Assembly: GCA_044228625.1 (NCBI GenBank)
Contig: JBGAUM010000005.1
Coordinates: 1 to 57,888 of the forward strand
Reading direction: 5' to 3'
DNA: 57,888 nucleotides
Origin: UKL13-2 sp044228625
GTDB lineage: Bacteria > Pseudomonadota > Gammaproteobacteria > Burkholderiales > Usitatibacteraceae
Shown here one piece after another: positions 23,403 to 31,342 of this stretch. The first letter of the stretch is position 1, and every line of letters starts with the position of its first letter. A model generated the notes under the pieces. The model searched no databases. It was not told the DNA's origin and saw only the letters and a list, made by a program, of their open reading frames with translations. Both the position numbers and the translations under genes were made by a program.

Positions 23403-25379
23403 ATGGCCCTATTGCACCTGACAGACGAGCAGATCCAGACCTGGACGCGCGCGCAAAAAGACGAATGGTGGTTGAAGAACGTCTATCGCGGGGATATGGC
23501 CCAGTTGACGCTGCGCTCCGGCCTCACGGGATTCCTGCTGGGGGGCATTCTGACGGCGACCTCGGTCTACATCGGCGCCAAGACCGGCATCAGCATCGGT
23601 GTCGGGGTGACCTCGGTGATCCTGTCCTTTGCGATGTATCGCATCCTCGCCAAGTCCGGCGCCATCCAGGATTTCACCATCCTCGAAAACAATTGCACGC
23701 AATCCATCGCCACGGCGGCGGGCTACGTCATGACCCCGCTGATTTCCAGCCTGGCCGCGTACATGCTGGTCACGGGAAAGATCATTCCGTGGGACCACAT
23801 GATCATCTGGATGGTGGTGGTCTCGATCCTCGGCGTGTTGATCGCATTTCCGATGAAACGCCGGTTCATCAATGAGGAACAGATGCCGTTCCCCGAAGGG
23901 CGCGCCTGCGGTGTGGTCCTCGATGCACTCTATACCGGCAATGCGGAATCGGGGATGTTCAAGGCACGCCTGCTCACCATCACGGCAGTGTTGACTGGCA
24001 TCTACCAGATGATCATCAGCGATGGCTGGATGAAACTCATCCAGTTCAAGTTGTTCATGATGGACAAATGGGCCGGGCTGAAAGAGCCCTGGCATTTCTT
24101 CGAGCGGCTGGACACCTACTATTACCGGGCCGCCGCCGAGTATTCGTGGTGGATTCCGAAAATCCTCGGGACCGACATTCGCCAACTGGGCCTCAGGCTG
24201 ACGCTTGACGCTGCAATGATCGGCGTCGGCGGGCTGATGGGCATCCGCGTGGCGACCAGCGTGCTGATCGGCATGGGCATCAATTTCCTGGTGCTGGCCC
24301 CGCTAATGATCCAGGCGGGTGACATCGTCCCGCGTGTGGGACTCGACGGCAAGGTGATCCCGCTCAATCGCGCCGAAATCGTCAACCAATGGTCCCTGTG
24401 GTGGGGCGTGACGATGATGGTGGTGGGCTCCATGGTCGGCTTGCTCGCCAAGCCCGAAATCTTTACCAGCCTGTTCAAGAAGAAGTCCAAGGAAGTCAGC
24501 GATGGCACCGACCTCCTGAAGGACATCGAAGTGCCGCTGTGGGTCTCCTGGGTGGGCGTACCGGTGTTCAGCGTCATCGGTGCTTCCGTAACGCATTTTT
24601 TCTTCAACGTGCCGTGGTTGCTGGCCTTCATCTCGCTGCCGTTGATCTTTGTGTTGACGGTGATCTGCACCAATTCGATGGCGCTGACGTCATGGACGCC
24701 CACGGGATCGCTCTCGAAAATCACACAATTCACGATGGGCGCCATCGATCGCAGCAACCCGGCCTCAAACCTCATCCCGGCGGGCATGACCTCCGAAATT
24801 GCCTCCAATGCGGCAAATCTTTTGTCGGACATCAAGCCTGGCTACATGCTGGGCGGAAAGCCGCGGCACCAAGTATGGGGCCACATCATCGGCATCTTCG
24901 CGGGCTCGTTGGCGGCTGTGCCGCTGTTCTATCTATTGTTCCTGCCACCGGATGCCAACGGTGTTCGCTCGGTGACCACCATGGTCTCCGATGCATTCGC
25001 ATTCCCCGCAGCGCTTCAGTGGAAGGGCGTGGCCGACATCATTGCGAAGGGGCTTTCGGGCTTGCCCACGTCGGCCGTCGTCTCGATGGTGGTCGCCGCC
25101 ATCGCCGCTGTCGCTTTTGAAGTGCTTCGCATCAAGACGAAGAACAAGTTCCCGCTCTCGTCGATCTCCATCGGCCTGGGCGTGGTGCTGCCGCCGGAAG
25201 CGTCCTTCATGATGTGGATCGGTGCGCTGATTTTCTGGTGGAAAGGCAAGCAATACACCACGCCCGGCACCAAGGGGCACGATTTCTGGGTGGAAGGCTG
25301 CGAACCGATTTGCGCCGGCCTGATTTCCGGCGCCGCCTTGGTCGGCATCGGCAACGCCATTCTCAATGTGCTGATCTAG
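23403..25379 (+). CDS. OPT family oligopeptide transporter
   Basis: A 658-residue inner-membrane protein with about 15 hydrophobic segments, belonging to the OPT/YSL superfamily of proton-coupled peptide or metal-chelate importers. The family motif is in the segment ILENNCTQSIATAAGYVMTP (about residues 95-115); TPTGSLSKITQFTMGAI and GGKPRHQVWGHIIGIFAG are also typical. The ATG follows the excellent ribosome site GAGGAGGAGAG. It appears monocistronic. The substrate could be peptides or a metal-peptide complex; the sequence does not decide. Confidence 0.92.
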   Translation: MALLHLTDEQIQTWTRAQKDEWWLKNVYRGDMAQLTLRSGLTGFLLGGILTATSVYIGAKTGISIGVGVTSVILSFAMYRILAKSGAIQDFTILENNCTQSIATAAGYVMTPLISSLAAYMLVTGKIIPWDHMIIWMVVVSILGVLIAFPMKRRFINEEQMPFPEGRACGVVLDALYTGNAESGMFKARLLTITAVLTGIYQMIISDGWMKLIQFKLFMMDKWAGLKEPWHFFERLDTYYYRAAAEYSWWIPKILGTDIRQLGLRLTLDAAMIGVGGLMGIRVATSVLIGMGINFLVLAPLMIQAGDIVPRVGLDGKVIPLNRAEIVNQWSLWWGVTMMVVGSMVGLLAKPEIFTSLFKKKSKEVSDGTDLLKDIEVPLWVSWVGVPVFSVIGASVTHFFFNVPWLLAFISLPLIFVLTVICTNSMALTSWTPTGSLSKITQFTMGAIDRSNPASNLIPAGMTSEIASNAANLLSDIKPGYMLGGKPRHQVWGHIIGIFAGSLAAVPLFYLLFLPPDANGVRSVTTMVSDAFAFPAALQWKGVADIIAKGLSGLPTSAVVSMVVAAIAAVAFEVLRIKTKNKFPLSSISIGLGVVLPPEASFMMWIGALIFWWKGKQYTTPGTKGHDFWVEGCEPICAGLISGAALVGIGNAILNVLI

Positions 25380-25397
25380 TACTTGCGGATCAACCCC

Positions 25398-25463
25398 AAA
25401 CCCCAGTACTGGTGCGGCGATTGGGCCATTTTTGGCCCGCAAGCCTCACGGGTGCTGGGGTTT
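25398..25463. repeat. Nested palindrome (REP-like) after the OPT gene
   Basis: Outer arms AAACCCCAG (25398-25406) and CTGGGGTTT (25455-25463) enclose an inner hairpin GGGCCA/TGGCCC (25423-25438). The left arm with its following TACTGG is nearly repeated at 27991-28005. It has no T run, so it is not a normal terminator. Confidence 0.45.
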
Positions 25464-25531
25464 CGTACTTGTTGCTAGCAGTCGGCCGTCTTGCCAGCAC
25501 GCGAATTGTCTGGGGCGGGTTCAGGGCGTCG

Positions 25532-26188
25532 CTACTTGACGGCGTAACCCTTGCCGGTCATGCAGGCCGCCACATCTTTCACCCACTCGGCCTTCTTGAG
25601 CGCACCTGCGCCGGGCGCTGCAGGCTCGTAGCCCGTATTGCGGATCGCCGCGCGTTCGCAGTCGATGCGGTCAAACGATTGTTGCGTCAGGGTTTGGCCG
25701 CGCTGAGCTGCAATGACCAGCTCGTCGGTCGGCGATTTCTCGGTTTTCACATAAACAGGTGTCGGCCCATCGCGGCGCGGTTCCTCGTGGCGATGGTCGC
25801 CTTCGGGTCGCTCGACCATGCGATAGCCGCGCGGCTCACGCACGTAATACACATCATCCACGACGTAGTACGGATCGCCATCCACCCAAACCTGCTGATA
25901 GCCGATCGGCAATACCGGGATCACCAGCCCCACGTGGCGCCCCCAATACCCGACGGAAAGCGACGGTCCATACCACGGCCACGGCGAATACCAGCCCGGA
26001 CCGACGGAGACGTATCCACGCCACCGGGGGTGGGAATGTCCGCGAAAATGACCTGACGCGCCGACGCGATGCACCGGCGAGACTTTGACGCTGGGAGCGC
26101 TGCCCGCCCACGCAGGGCTTGCGCCGCCGTTGAAGTATCCCAACACAATGGCCGCTGACAGCAGCGCAATTCCGGTGGATGTTTTCAT
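25532..26188 (-). CDS. DUF6515-like exported protein
   Basis: A 218-residue protein with a signal peptide (MKTSTGIALLSAAIVLGYF, cleavage near AWA). A Gly/Trp/Tyr/His-rich middle includes WPWYGPSLSVGYWG, the DUF6515-type motif DGDPYYVVDDVYYVREPRGY follows, and the end carries two cysteines (IDCERAA and VAACMTGKGYAVK). The ATG at 26188 follows GGAGG. It is probably periplasmic or surface-associated, of unknown function. It is the third gene of an operon with the di-heme protein (32-base gap) and the YtkA-like lipoprotein. Confidence 0.7.
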   Translation of the reverse strand: MKTSTGIALLSAAIVLGYFNGGASPAWAGSAPSVKVSPVHRVGASGHFRGHSHPRWRGYVSVGPGWYSPWPWYGPSLSVGYWGRHVGLVIPVLPIGYQQVWVDGDPYYVVDDVYYVREPRGYRMVERPEGDHRHEEPRRDGPTPVYVKTEKSPTDELVIAAQRGQTLTQQSFDRIDCERAAIRNTGYEPAAPGAGALKKAEWVKDVAACMTGKGYAVK

Positions 26189-26220
26189 GGGACCTCCTGC
26201 CTGGATTTCAAACAATACTA

Positions 26221-27489
26221 CTATTGCCTCGGCGATTCGGTGGGACGGCCAACCGGCGTCTCGACAGCGGTCGAATCCAGCGTCTTCAGGAACGCCACGA
26301 TGGCCCTCGCCTCTTGTTCAGACAATTTCAGCGGCACAAGTTCCGAGCCCATAAGGTGTCCTTGCACGATTCTTTGGTCTGCGGGGAGGGATTCGGGCGC
26401 TTCGCGGTAATGGGCCACCACACGATCCAGATCCGCAAACTGTCCGGCATGCATGTAGGGTGGTCGCATCGCGACGCCGCGCAGGCTGGGCGTCTTGAAC
26501 GCACGCTTCAGAAACGGATCCGCGTACACCATGAATTTCAATTCCCGGCATTGTTCCGGTTGGGCATCGCTGAAACGGCCCAGGCAATTGAACTCGTCGG
26601 ACAGCACCTCATCGGCGCCAAGAAAACGTCCCAGATCAATTCGCCCCTGTTCGCGAGGAGGCACACGCGTGGCGTGAAAGTAATGGTCCGTCATCAATGG
26701 GCCGGTGTGGCAGGTGTTGCATCGCGCACGGCCGATGAACAACGCCAGTCCTTCCTCTTCGTCGCGAGACAGTTGCGCATCCGGTGGGCGTTCGCGTTTG
26801 CCATTCACGAGGGCCTCCGCATAGCGATCGAACCGTGACGGGGTGTGGTGGATAGCCTTTTCGAACGCCGCGATCGCCTTGCCGAGGTTGGCAAACACGC
26901 GCGACACCTGAAATTGGGTGGCTTTGTCCAGGGCGCGCCAAGCGATCATTTCCGATGGCTTGCCCTTTGGACCGGCGTCGCGCGGAACTTTGGACAAGTC
27001 GGGCAGCGGCCCAAACACTTCCTCGTACTCCCCGCGATAGTGCTCTGCGACTAGGTGGACATAGAGCGCGCGCGTGCCACCATGTTCCAACGGGTCCTCC
27101 AGCGGGGCAACGGCTTGCGCCCACAAGCTGTCTTTGCGACCGTCCCAGAAATACCAAGGCCCGTGACCGACATTGGCCAAGGGTTGCGTCCGGCGCGGGG
27201 TCTCCCCGATGGCGCGTCCCCGCGGCCGGCCATCCTGGAATTGGAAAGCGGGCTGATGGCAGGTGGCGCATGACACATTGCCAGGCTTCGAAAACCGCTC
27301 GTCGAAAAAAAGCTCCTTCCCCAGAGCTATGGCCTTCGGATTGCGTTCGAATGCATTGGAGGGATCGGCTGGAACGGTGGGCAACTGGGACAACCGCATC
27401 GACGCGATCACCTTGAGCTGCTCCGCGCTCCAAGGCGATTGCGCCATGGCGGTGGTCGCGGTGAACAGTAAGCACCACCAGACTCTCAC
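26221..27489 (-). CDS. Di-heme cytochrome c peroxidase / MauG family protein
   Basis: A 422-residue exported protein with two heme c motifs, CATCHQ (about residue 75) and CNTCHT (about 255). It also has the family features PLANVGHGPWYFWDGRKDSLWAQAVAPLEDP and TPSLRGVAMRPPYMHAGQFADL. It belongs to the bacterial di-heme peroxidase/MauG superfamily, which reduces hydrogen peroxide or oxidises protein side chains in the periplasm. The start is GTG at 27489, two bases after the stop of the YtkA-like gene, and it leads directly into a signal peptide ending TAMA|Q. Peroxidase versus protein-oxidising role cannot be told from sequence alone. Confidence 0.88.
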   Translation of the reverse strand: MRVWWCLLFTATTAMAQSPWSAEQLKVIASMRLSQLPTVPADPSNAFERNPKAIALGKELFFDERFSKPGNVSCATCHQPAFQFQDGRPRGRAIGETPRRTQPLANVGHGPWYFWDGRKDSLWAQAVAPLEDPLEHGGTRALYVHLVAEHYRGEYEEVFGPLPDLSKVPRDAGPKGKPSEMIAWRALDKATQFQVSRVFANLGKAIAAFEKAIHHTPSRFDRYAEALVNGKRERPPDAQLSRDEEEGLALFIGRARCNTCHTGPLMTDHYFHATRVPPREQGRIDLGRFLGADEVLSDEFNCLGRFSDAQPEQCRELKFMVYADPFLKRAFKTPSLRGVAMRPPYMHAGQFADLDRVVAHYREAPESLPADQRIVQGHLMGSELVPLKLSEQEARAIVAFLKTLDSTAVETPVGRPTESPRQ

Positions 27490-27491
27490 GC

Positions 27492-27920
27492 TTACTTCGC
27501 CTTCGGCAAATCGATCGCGGTATTGAAGTAGGCGAAGTCTTCGGTCCCATTGGCCTGGATCGCCACCACCAATTCCCATCGGCCGGGCATGTTGAACTTG
27601 ACGCCTTCCACCCGGTAAACACCCGGGGCCACTTCGCCCACGGTCGTCGGCCGCGTGGGCAAGCCGTGTCCGTGCTCAGGCATTCCGCCGTTCAAATACA
27701 CGAGGCCCTTTTCAATGGGTGTGCCATCCGGTTTCATCAGCCGAATATTCCATGCATGAATCTCTTGCAAGGGAGGTGCGGGTTGGGGTGGCTCCAGCGC
27801 CACGCGGAATTTTCCCTCCTTGGTCACCTTCTCGAGGGACCAATCCAGCTCGGGGGTGGTTGGCGTCATGCAACCTGCAACCCCCATCAAGCACACCGCA
27901 CCAATGACACGCGCAATCAT
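27492..27920 (-). CDS. YtkA-like domain lipoprotein
   Basis: A 142-residue lipoprotein with the lipobox GVAGC at the end of a short signal (MIARVIGAVCLMGVAGC). The C-terminal beta-sandwich contains GMPEHGHGLPTRP and GVYRVEGVKFNMPGRWELVVAI, typical of YtkA/FixH-like domains often found with copper or heme proteins. The His/Met-rich GMPEHGHG loop could bind copper. It is directly followed by the di-heme peroxidase gene, and joint action in the periplasm is likely. Confidence 0.75.
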   Translation of the reverse strand: MIARVIGAVCLMGVAGCMTPTTPELDWSLEKVTKEGKFRVALEPPQPAPPLQEIHAWNIRLMKPDGTPIEKGLVYLNGGMPEHGHGLPTRPTTVGEVAPGVYRVEGVKFNMPGRWELVVAIQANGTEDFAYFNTAIDLPKAK

Positions 27921-27990
27921 GGCAAGAGTTTGCCTCAAAGCGGGTGTCTTCGAGATAGAGAAAGGCCCGCTGCAATAGTGCCCGACATCC

Positions 27991-28005
27991 AAACCCCAGC
28001 ATTGG
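27991..28005. repeat. Partial copy of the AAACCCCAG element
   Basis: AAACCCCAGCATTGG here matches AAACCCCAGTACTGG at 25398-25412 with two changes, and each is followed by a GC-rich hairpin. It lies in the 218-base region between the divergent YtkA-like and nucleotidyltransferase genes. The right arm CTGGGGTTT is absent. Confidence 0.35.
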
Positions 28006-28138
28006 CGGGCCTTCCCGGCCGAAAAATGCCCAAGTGCCGCATGGGATCTAGGCTCTCGAGAAATTCTTGCCTGTCATCAAACTGAAACACATGTTGCGCA
28101 TCATCGGCCACAATAAGAACAACAAAAAGGAGGTTGAG

Positions 28139-28915
28139 ATGCAAAACAACAAGAGCAGTGCCTCTCCCGCAGTCGTAACACCTGCCGGCCCCACGCTGGA
28201 ACCTGCCGTGCAATCGGCGCTCGATGATTTCGTGGAATCGTGCCAGGCCTCGTTTCGGGGCGACCTCGCAGCGATCGTGCTGTTCGGGTCCGCCGCGGAG
28301 GGGCGATTGCGCGCCACATCGGATGTCAACGTCGTCGTCGTGCTGAAACGGTTTGAAAAAGCCGGCGCGGACCGGTTGCGTGATCCGCTGCGCTTTGCCA
28401 AGGCGGCGATCGACCTGAACCCGATGTTCGTGCTGCAAGAAGAGATCGGCGCCGCAATGGAAGCGTTCACGCTGAAGTTTGCGGACATCGCGCACCGGCA
28501 TCGCGTTCTGTTCGGCGAAGATCCTTTTGCAGGCGTGACCTGGCCCCGCGATGCATTGATCCGGCGGCTGAAGCAGGTCCTGCTCAACATGCAGATCCGG
28601 GCCCGCGAACGCTACATGATGTTGTCGCCCCGCGAGGAGCAACTGATTCGCCATATCGCCGACAGCGCCGGCCCGCTGCGCGCCGCCGCCGTGTCGCTGG
28701 CGGAACTGGAAGGCAAACCGGAAGCGGAAAGTCCTAAAGCCTCCTTGGAGGCGTTTGTGGCAGACCTGAATGATGCGGAGCTTTCAGCCGCCTTGCATGC
28801 CCTTTCGGTGGCAAGGGAAACCCAAACGCTCGATGCTGGCACAGCCGCCCCTGTGGCGATGGCGCTGATGCGATTGATCTCCCTGCTCCGGGCCCGCGTG
28901 GAGGGCCTGCAATGA
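28139..28915 (+). CDS. Nucleotidyltransferase-fold protein (first gene of the MNIO cassette)
   Basis: A 258-residue cytoplasmic protein. The MNT-type nucleotidyltransferase core is visible as LAAIVLFGSAAEGRLRATSDVNVVVVL (about residues 43-69). The second position of the usual D-x-D metal pair reads N (SDVNVVVV), so catalytic activity may be altered. The C-terminal half is helical with no recognised motif. The ATG at 28139 has the strong ribosome site AAGGAGG. It overlaps the next gene by ATGA. Its role beside an MNIO enzyme is unknown; adenylylation of a partner or a purely structural role are both possible. Confidence 0.75.
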   Translation: MQNNKSSASPAVVTPAGPTLEPAVQSALDDFVESCQASFRGDLAAIVLFGSAAEGRLRATSDVNVVVVLKRFEKAGADRLRDPLRFAKAAIDLNPMFVLQEEIGAAMEAFTLKFADIAHRHRVLFGEDPFAGVTWPRDALIRRLKQVLLNMQIRARERYMMLSPREEQLIRHIADSAGPLRAAAVSLAELEGKPEAESPKASLEAFVADLNDAELSAALHALSVARETQTLDAGTAAPVAMALMRLISLLRARVEGLQ

Positions 28916-29769
28916 ACCCCTTTGCGCTGCACGGCTTCGCATTCCTGTTCTTCTACATCGTGCTCGGCGTGATGACCCTGATCGCGCTGCGCTTCTGGTT
29001 CAAGTTCAGCGAGCCCGCCAAAAGTGACCTGCCGAAATTCAACGACCCATACCTCATTGCACATCTCCGGGGCGGCGATGAAGAGGCGATCAAGATTGCC
29101 ACCATCTCGCTGGCCGACCGCGGGCTGTTGGTCTTTGAAGGCGACAAGATCAAACGCAAGTATGGAGACCGCGATCTTGCGCAGCGGGAAATCGAGCATG
29201 CAATCCTGAAAGCCTGCGCCCGGCCCGTGGAAGGCAACGACGTCCTGACGGATACGGGGGCCAAGCGCGCCTGCGAGGGCTACAAGAAGTCACTGGTCGA
29301 CGCCGGGCTGCTCGCCGGGCCGGCCACGTATGCGCAGCGCTTGATAGGCGTTGGGGCTGCCGCGGTCTTGCTGCTGGGAACGGCGACCTACAAGGTCCAA
29401 CTGGCGCTTTCCCAAGGCCGTCACAATGTGGGGTTCCTGATCGCGCTGGCGTTGATCTTTACGGTGATCCTGTTTGCGGTCTGGCGAGTCCGGCGGACCG
29501 GGGCTGGCGATGCCGCTGTTGCGGACATGAAGCAATTGTTCAAGCGCCTCAAGGATCGCGCGGGCAACCTCAAAAGCGGGGGACAGACCAACGAACTGGC
29601 CATGCTATTGGGAGTCTTCGGGCTTTCTGCAGTTTCCGCCTCGGCGTTTCCGTTCATCGAAAAGCTTTATCCGGCGCCCCGGTCGGACAGCAGTTCTTCC
29701 TGCGGCAGTTCGAGCAGTTGCAGTTCCAGCTGCGGCGGTGGTTGTGGGGGTGGGGGCTGTGGTGGCTGA
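28912..29769 (+). CDS. TIGR04222-type membrane protein with Cys/Gly/Ser-rich C-terminal tail
   Basis: A 285-residue membrane protein. Hydrophobic segments lie at about residues 8-28, 143-163 and 172-192, with a further one near 225-247. The N-terminal soluble part contains YLIAHLRGGDEEAIKIATISLADRGLL, typical of TIGR04222 proteins. The last 30 residues are almost only Ser, Gly and Cys with five cysteines, ending CGGGCGGGGCGG. Such tails occur in TIGR04222 proteins encoded next to DUF692 genes. Because MNIO enzymes oxidise cysteine in peptides, the tail is a candidate modification or metal-binding site; this is inference. Confidence 0.8.
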   Translation: MNPFALHGFAFLFFYIVLGVMTLIALRFWFKFSEPAKSDLPKFNDPYLIAHLRGGDEEAIKIATISLADRGLLVFEGDKIKRKYGDRDLAQREIEHAILKACARPVEGNDVLTDTGAKRACEGYKKSLVDAGLLAGPATYAQRLIGVGAAAVLLLGTATYKVQLALSQGRHNVGFLIALALIFTVILFAVWRVRRTGAGDAAVADMKQLFKRLKDRAGNLKSGGQTNELAMLLGVFGLSAVSASAFPFIEKLYPAPRSDSSSSCGSSSSCSSSCGGGCGGGGCGG

Positions 29770-29782
29770 TCGAGCGGCGTCC

Positions 29783-30688
29783 ATGAAATCCGGCAATTTC
29801 GCTCACCCCGCGCAAGACCGGGTGGGGCTGGGCTGGCGCGGCGAACTGGCCGCCGGCATTTTTGCGAATCTCGATCGCATCGACCTGGTGGAACTGATTG
29901 CGGACGATCATTTCAAGAGCGATGCCAAGGCGCTGCGCCCCTTGAAAATGCTTGCAGCTCAGGTCCCGCTCAGCCTGCATGGCGTGGCGATGGGGCTTGC
30001 GGGCAGCGAGGAGGTGGACGACAAGCGCCCGGCAAACATCGCGCGAATGATGGACGCCATCGGCGCCGAGTCCTGGTCTGAACATTTGGCATTTGTGCGC
30101 GCCGGCGGATTCGAGATTGGCCACCTCGCCGCGCCGCCGCGAACCGCTGCCAATGTGGACGCCGCGGTGAAGCACATCAATCGCGCCGCAGGAATTGTGG
30201 GCGCCGCGCCGCGGATGGAGAATATCGCCACGCTGATCGATCCGCCGGGTTCACAAATGGGCGAAGCAGAATGGGTCTGCCGCATCATCGATGGCGCGGA
30301 GGTGCCGCTGCTGCTTGATTTGCATAACCTGTACGCAAACGCGCTCAACTTCGGCACAACACCTGAGGCGCTGTTGCGCGCCATGCCCTTGAACCGTGTG
30401 GCAAGCGTGCACCTGTCCGGAGGACACTGGATCGACGAACCCGCAATGAGCGGGCGCACCGCCGGCCAACGCCTGCTCGACGACCATGTGCACGATGTCC
30501 CTGCCGATGTCTTTGGCCTCTTGGAGACTCTGGCATCCTGGGTCCCCCAACCGATGGATGTGATCATCGAGCGCGATGGAGGCTTTCCTGAATTCGAGGC
30601 CTTGCTGGCGCAACTCGACTCGGCGCGCGAAGCGTTGGTGCGTGGTCGTACGCGTCTTTCGAAGACTCCGCTGAAAGCCGCCGCATGA
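29783..30688 (+). CDS. DUF692 / MNIO family multinuclear iron oxidase
   Basis: A 301-residue TIM-barrel protein of the MNIO family, whose members MbnB and TglH use two or three iron ions to modify peptide cysteines. The family motifs appear in order: LHGVAMGLAG, ESWSEHLAFVRAG, MENIATLIDPPG, LLLDLHNLYANALNFG, VHLSGGHWIDEP and IIERDGGFPEF. These supply the conserved His, Glu, Asp and Asn iron ligands. The ATG at 29783 lies 13 bases after the membrane-protein stop; a GTG at 29762 is an alternative start. The usual DUF2063 partner gene is missing, and the next gene encodes a 71-residue protein instead. Confidence 0.9.
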   Translation: MKSGNFAHPAQDRVGLGWRGELAAGIFANLDRIDLVELIADDHFKSDAKALRPLKMLAAQVPLSLHGVAMGLAGSEEVDDKRPANIARMMDAIGAESWSEHLAFVRAGGFEIGHLAAPPRTAANVDAAVKHINRAAGIVGAAPRMENIATLIDPPGSQMGEAEWVCRIIDGAEVPLLLDLHNLYANALNFGTTPEALLRAMPLNRVASVHLSGGHWIDEPAMSGRTAGQRLLDDHVHDVPADVFGLLETLASWVPQPMDVIIERDGGFPEFEALLAQLDSAREALVRGRTRLSKTPLKAAA

Positions 30689-30900
30689 GTTCCGCGCTGG
30701 AGACATTTCTCGCACGCCTATATGCGGATCCCGAAGCGCTTTCCCTCTACCTTCGGTATCCGGAAGATTGCATGCGCGAAGCGGGCTTGAGCAGTGAAGA
30801 TTGCGCCGCCATGCGCAAGGCCGACGTGGTCGGACTCAAGATGGCCGCGCGCAGCTATGCGAACAAGCGGACGGGGCGAAAAAATGGCTACAAGCGTTGA
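30685..30900 (+). CDS. 71-residue small protein of the MNIO cassette
   Basis: Overlaps the MNIO gene by ATGA, so it belongs to the same coupled unit. The sequence is predicted helical, with an FLARLYADPEALSLYLRYPEDCMREAGLSSEDCAAM pattern like the LigA/Nif11-type leader fold, then a basic tail KMAARSYANKRTGRKNGYKR. It has two cysteines and no signal peptide or membrane segment. It could be a peptide-binding partner replacing DUF2063, or itself a precursor peptide; the sequence does not settle this. Confidence 0.7.
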   Translation: MSSALETFLARLYADPEALSLYLRYPEDCMREAGLSSEDCAAMRKADVVGLKMAARSYANKRTGRKNGYKR

Positions 30901-30943
30901 TTCTCTTGTCAACAATTCACGCCAATAGCTTCAGAAACGACAA

Positions 30944-31342
30944 ATGGTCAAACAAAGAAAGAAAGCGTTCTTGCTGATATTTCCAATCGGCGCAGCTGTA
31001 GCAGGTGTCGCTCAACTATTTTGGTCGCTCGACTACACGGAACTACAACGCACAGAAAATGCAGATGGGACCTACTCAGCGCACTTATTGGGAATGGATG
31101 AAGGGCAACATCCGAAGTACGGAATGGCCGTGGCTATAGGGACGCGGTGGATCAAGCCGAACGCCTTCACACACGATGACCGCTTCGTATTTCGTGGCTA
31201 TTGTGTCGATGGCAAGATCGCATGGCATGGTACACGTACGCTACGAATGTACTGTAAGCATGTAGAAGAATCGGCCATCAAGACTGGCTACAGCGACATG
31301 TCTTTCGAGGTAGTTGATAATTCTGCCAATCCGAAAGATTGA
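30944..31342 (+). CDS. Hypothetical membrane-anchored protein of lower GC content
   Basis: A 132-residue protein with a basic start (MVKQRKKAFLL) and one N-terminal hydrophobic segment (about residues 8-28), followed by a soluble exported part with two cysteines. I do not recognise the family. Base composition and codon use are visibly more AT-rich than all neighbours, suggesting recent acquisition. It starts 43 bases after the small MNIO-cassette gene with no clear ribosome site, so it may or may not be part of that transcript. Confidence 0.5.
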   Translation: MVKQRKKAFLLIFPIGAAVAGVAQLFWSLDYTELQRTENADGTYSAHLLGMDEGQHPKYGMAVAIGTRWIKPNAFTHDDRFVFRGYCVDGKIAWHGTRTLRMYCKHVEESAIKTGYSDMSFEVVDNSANPKD

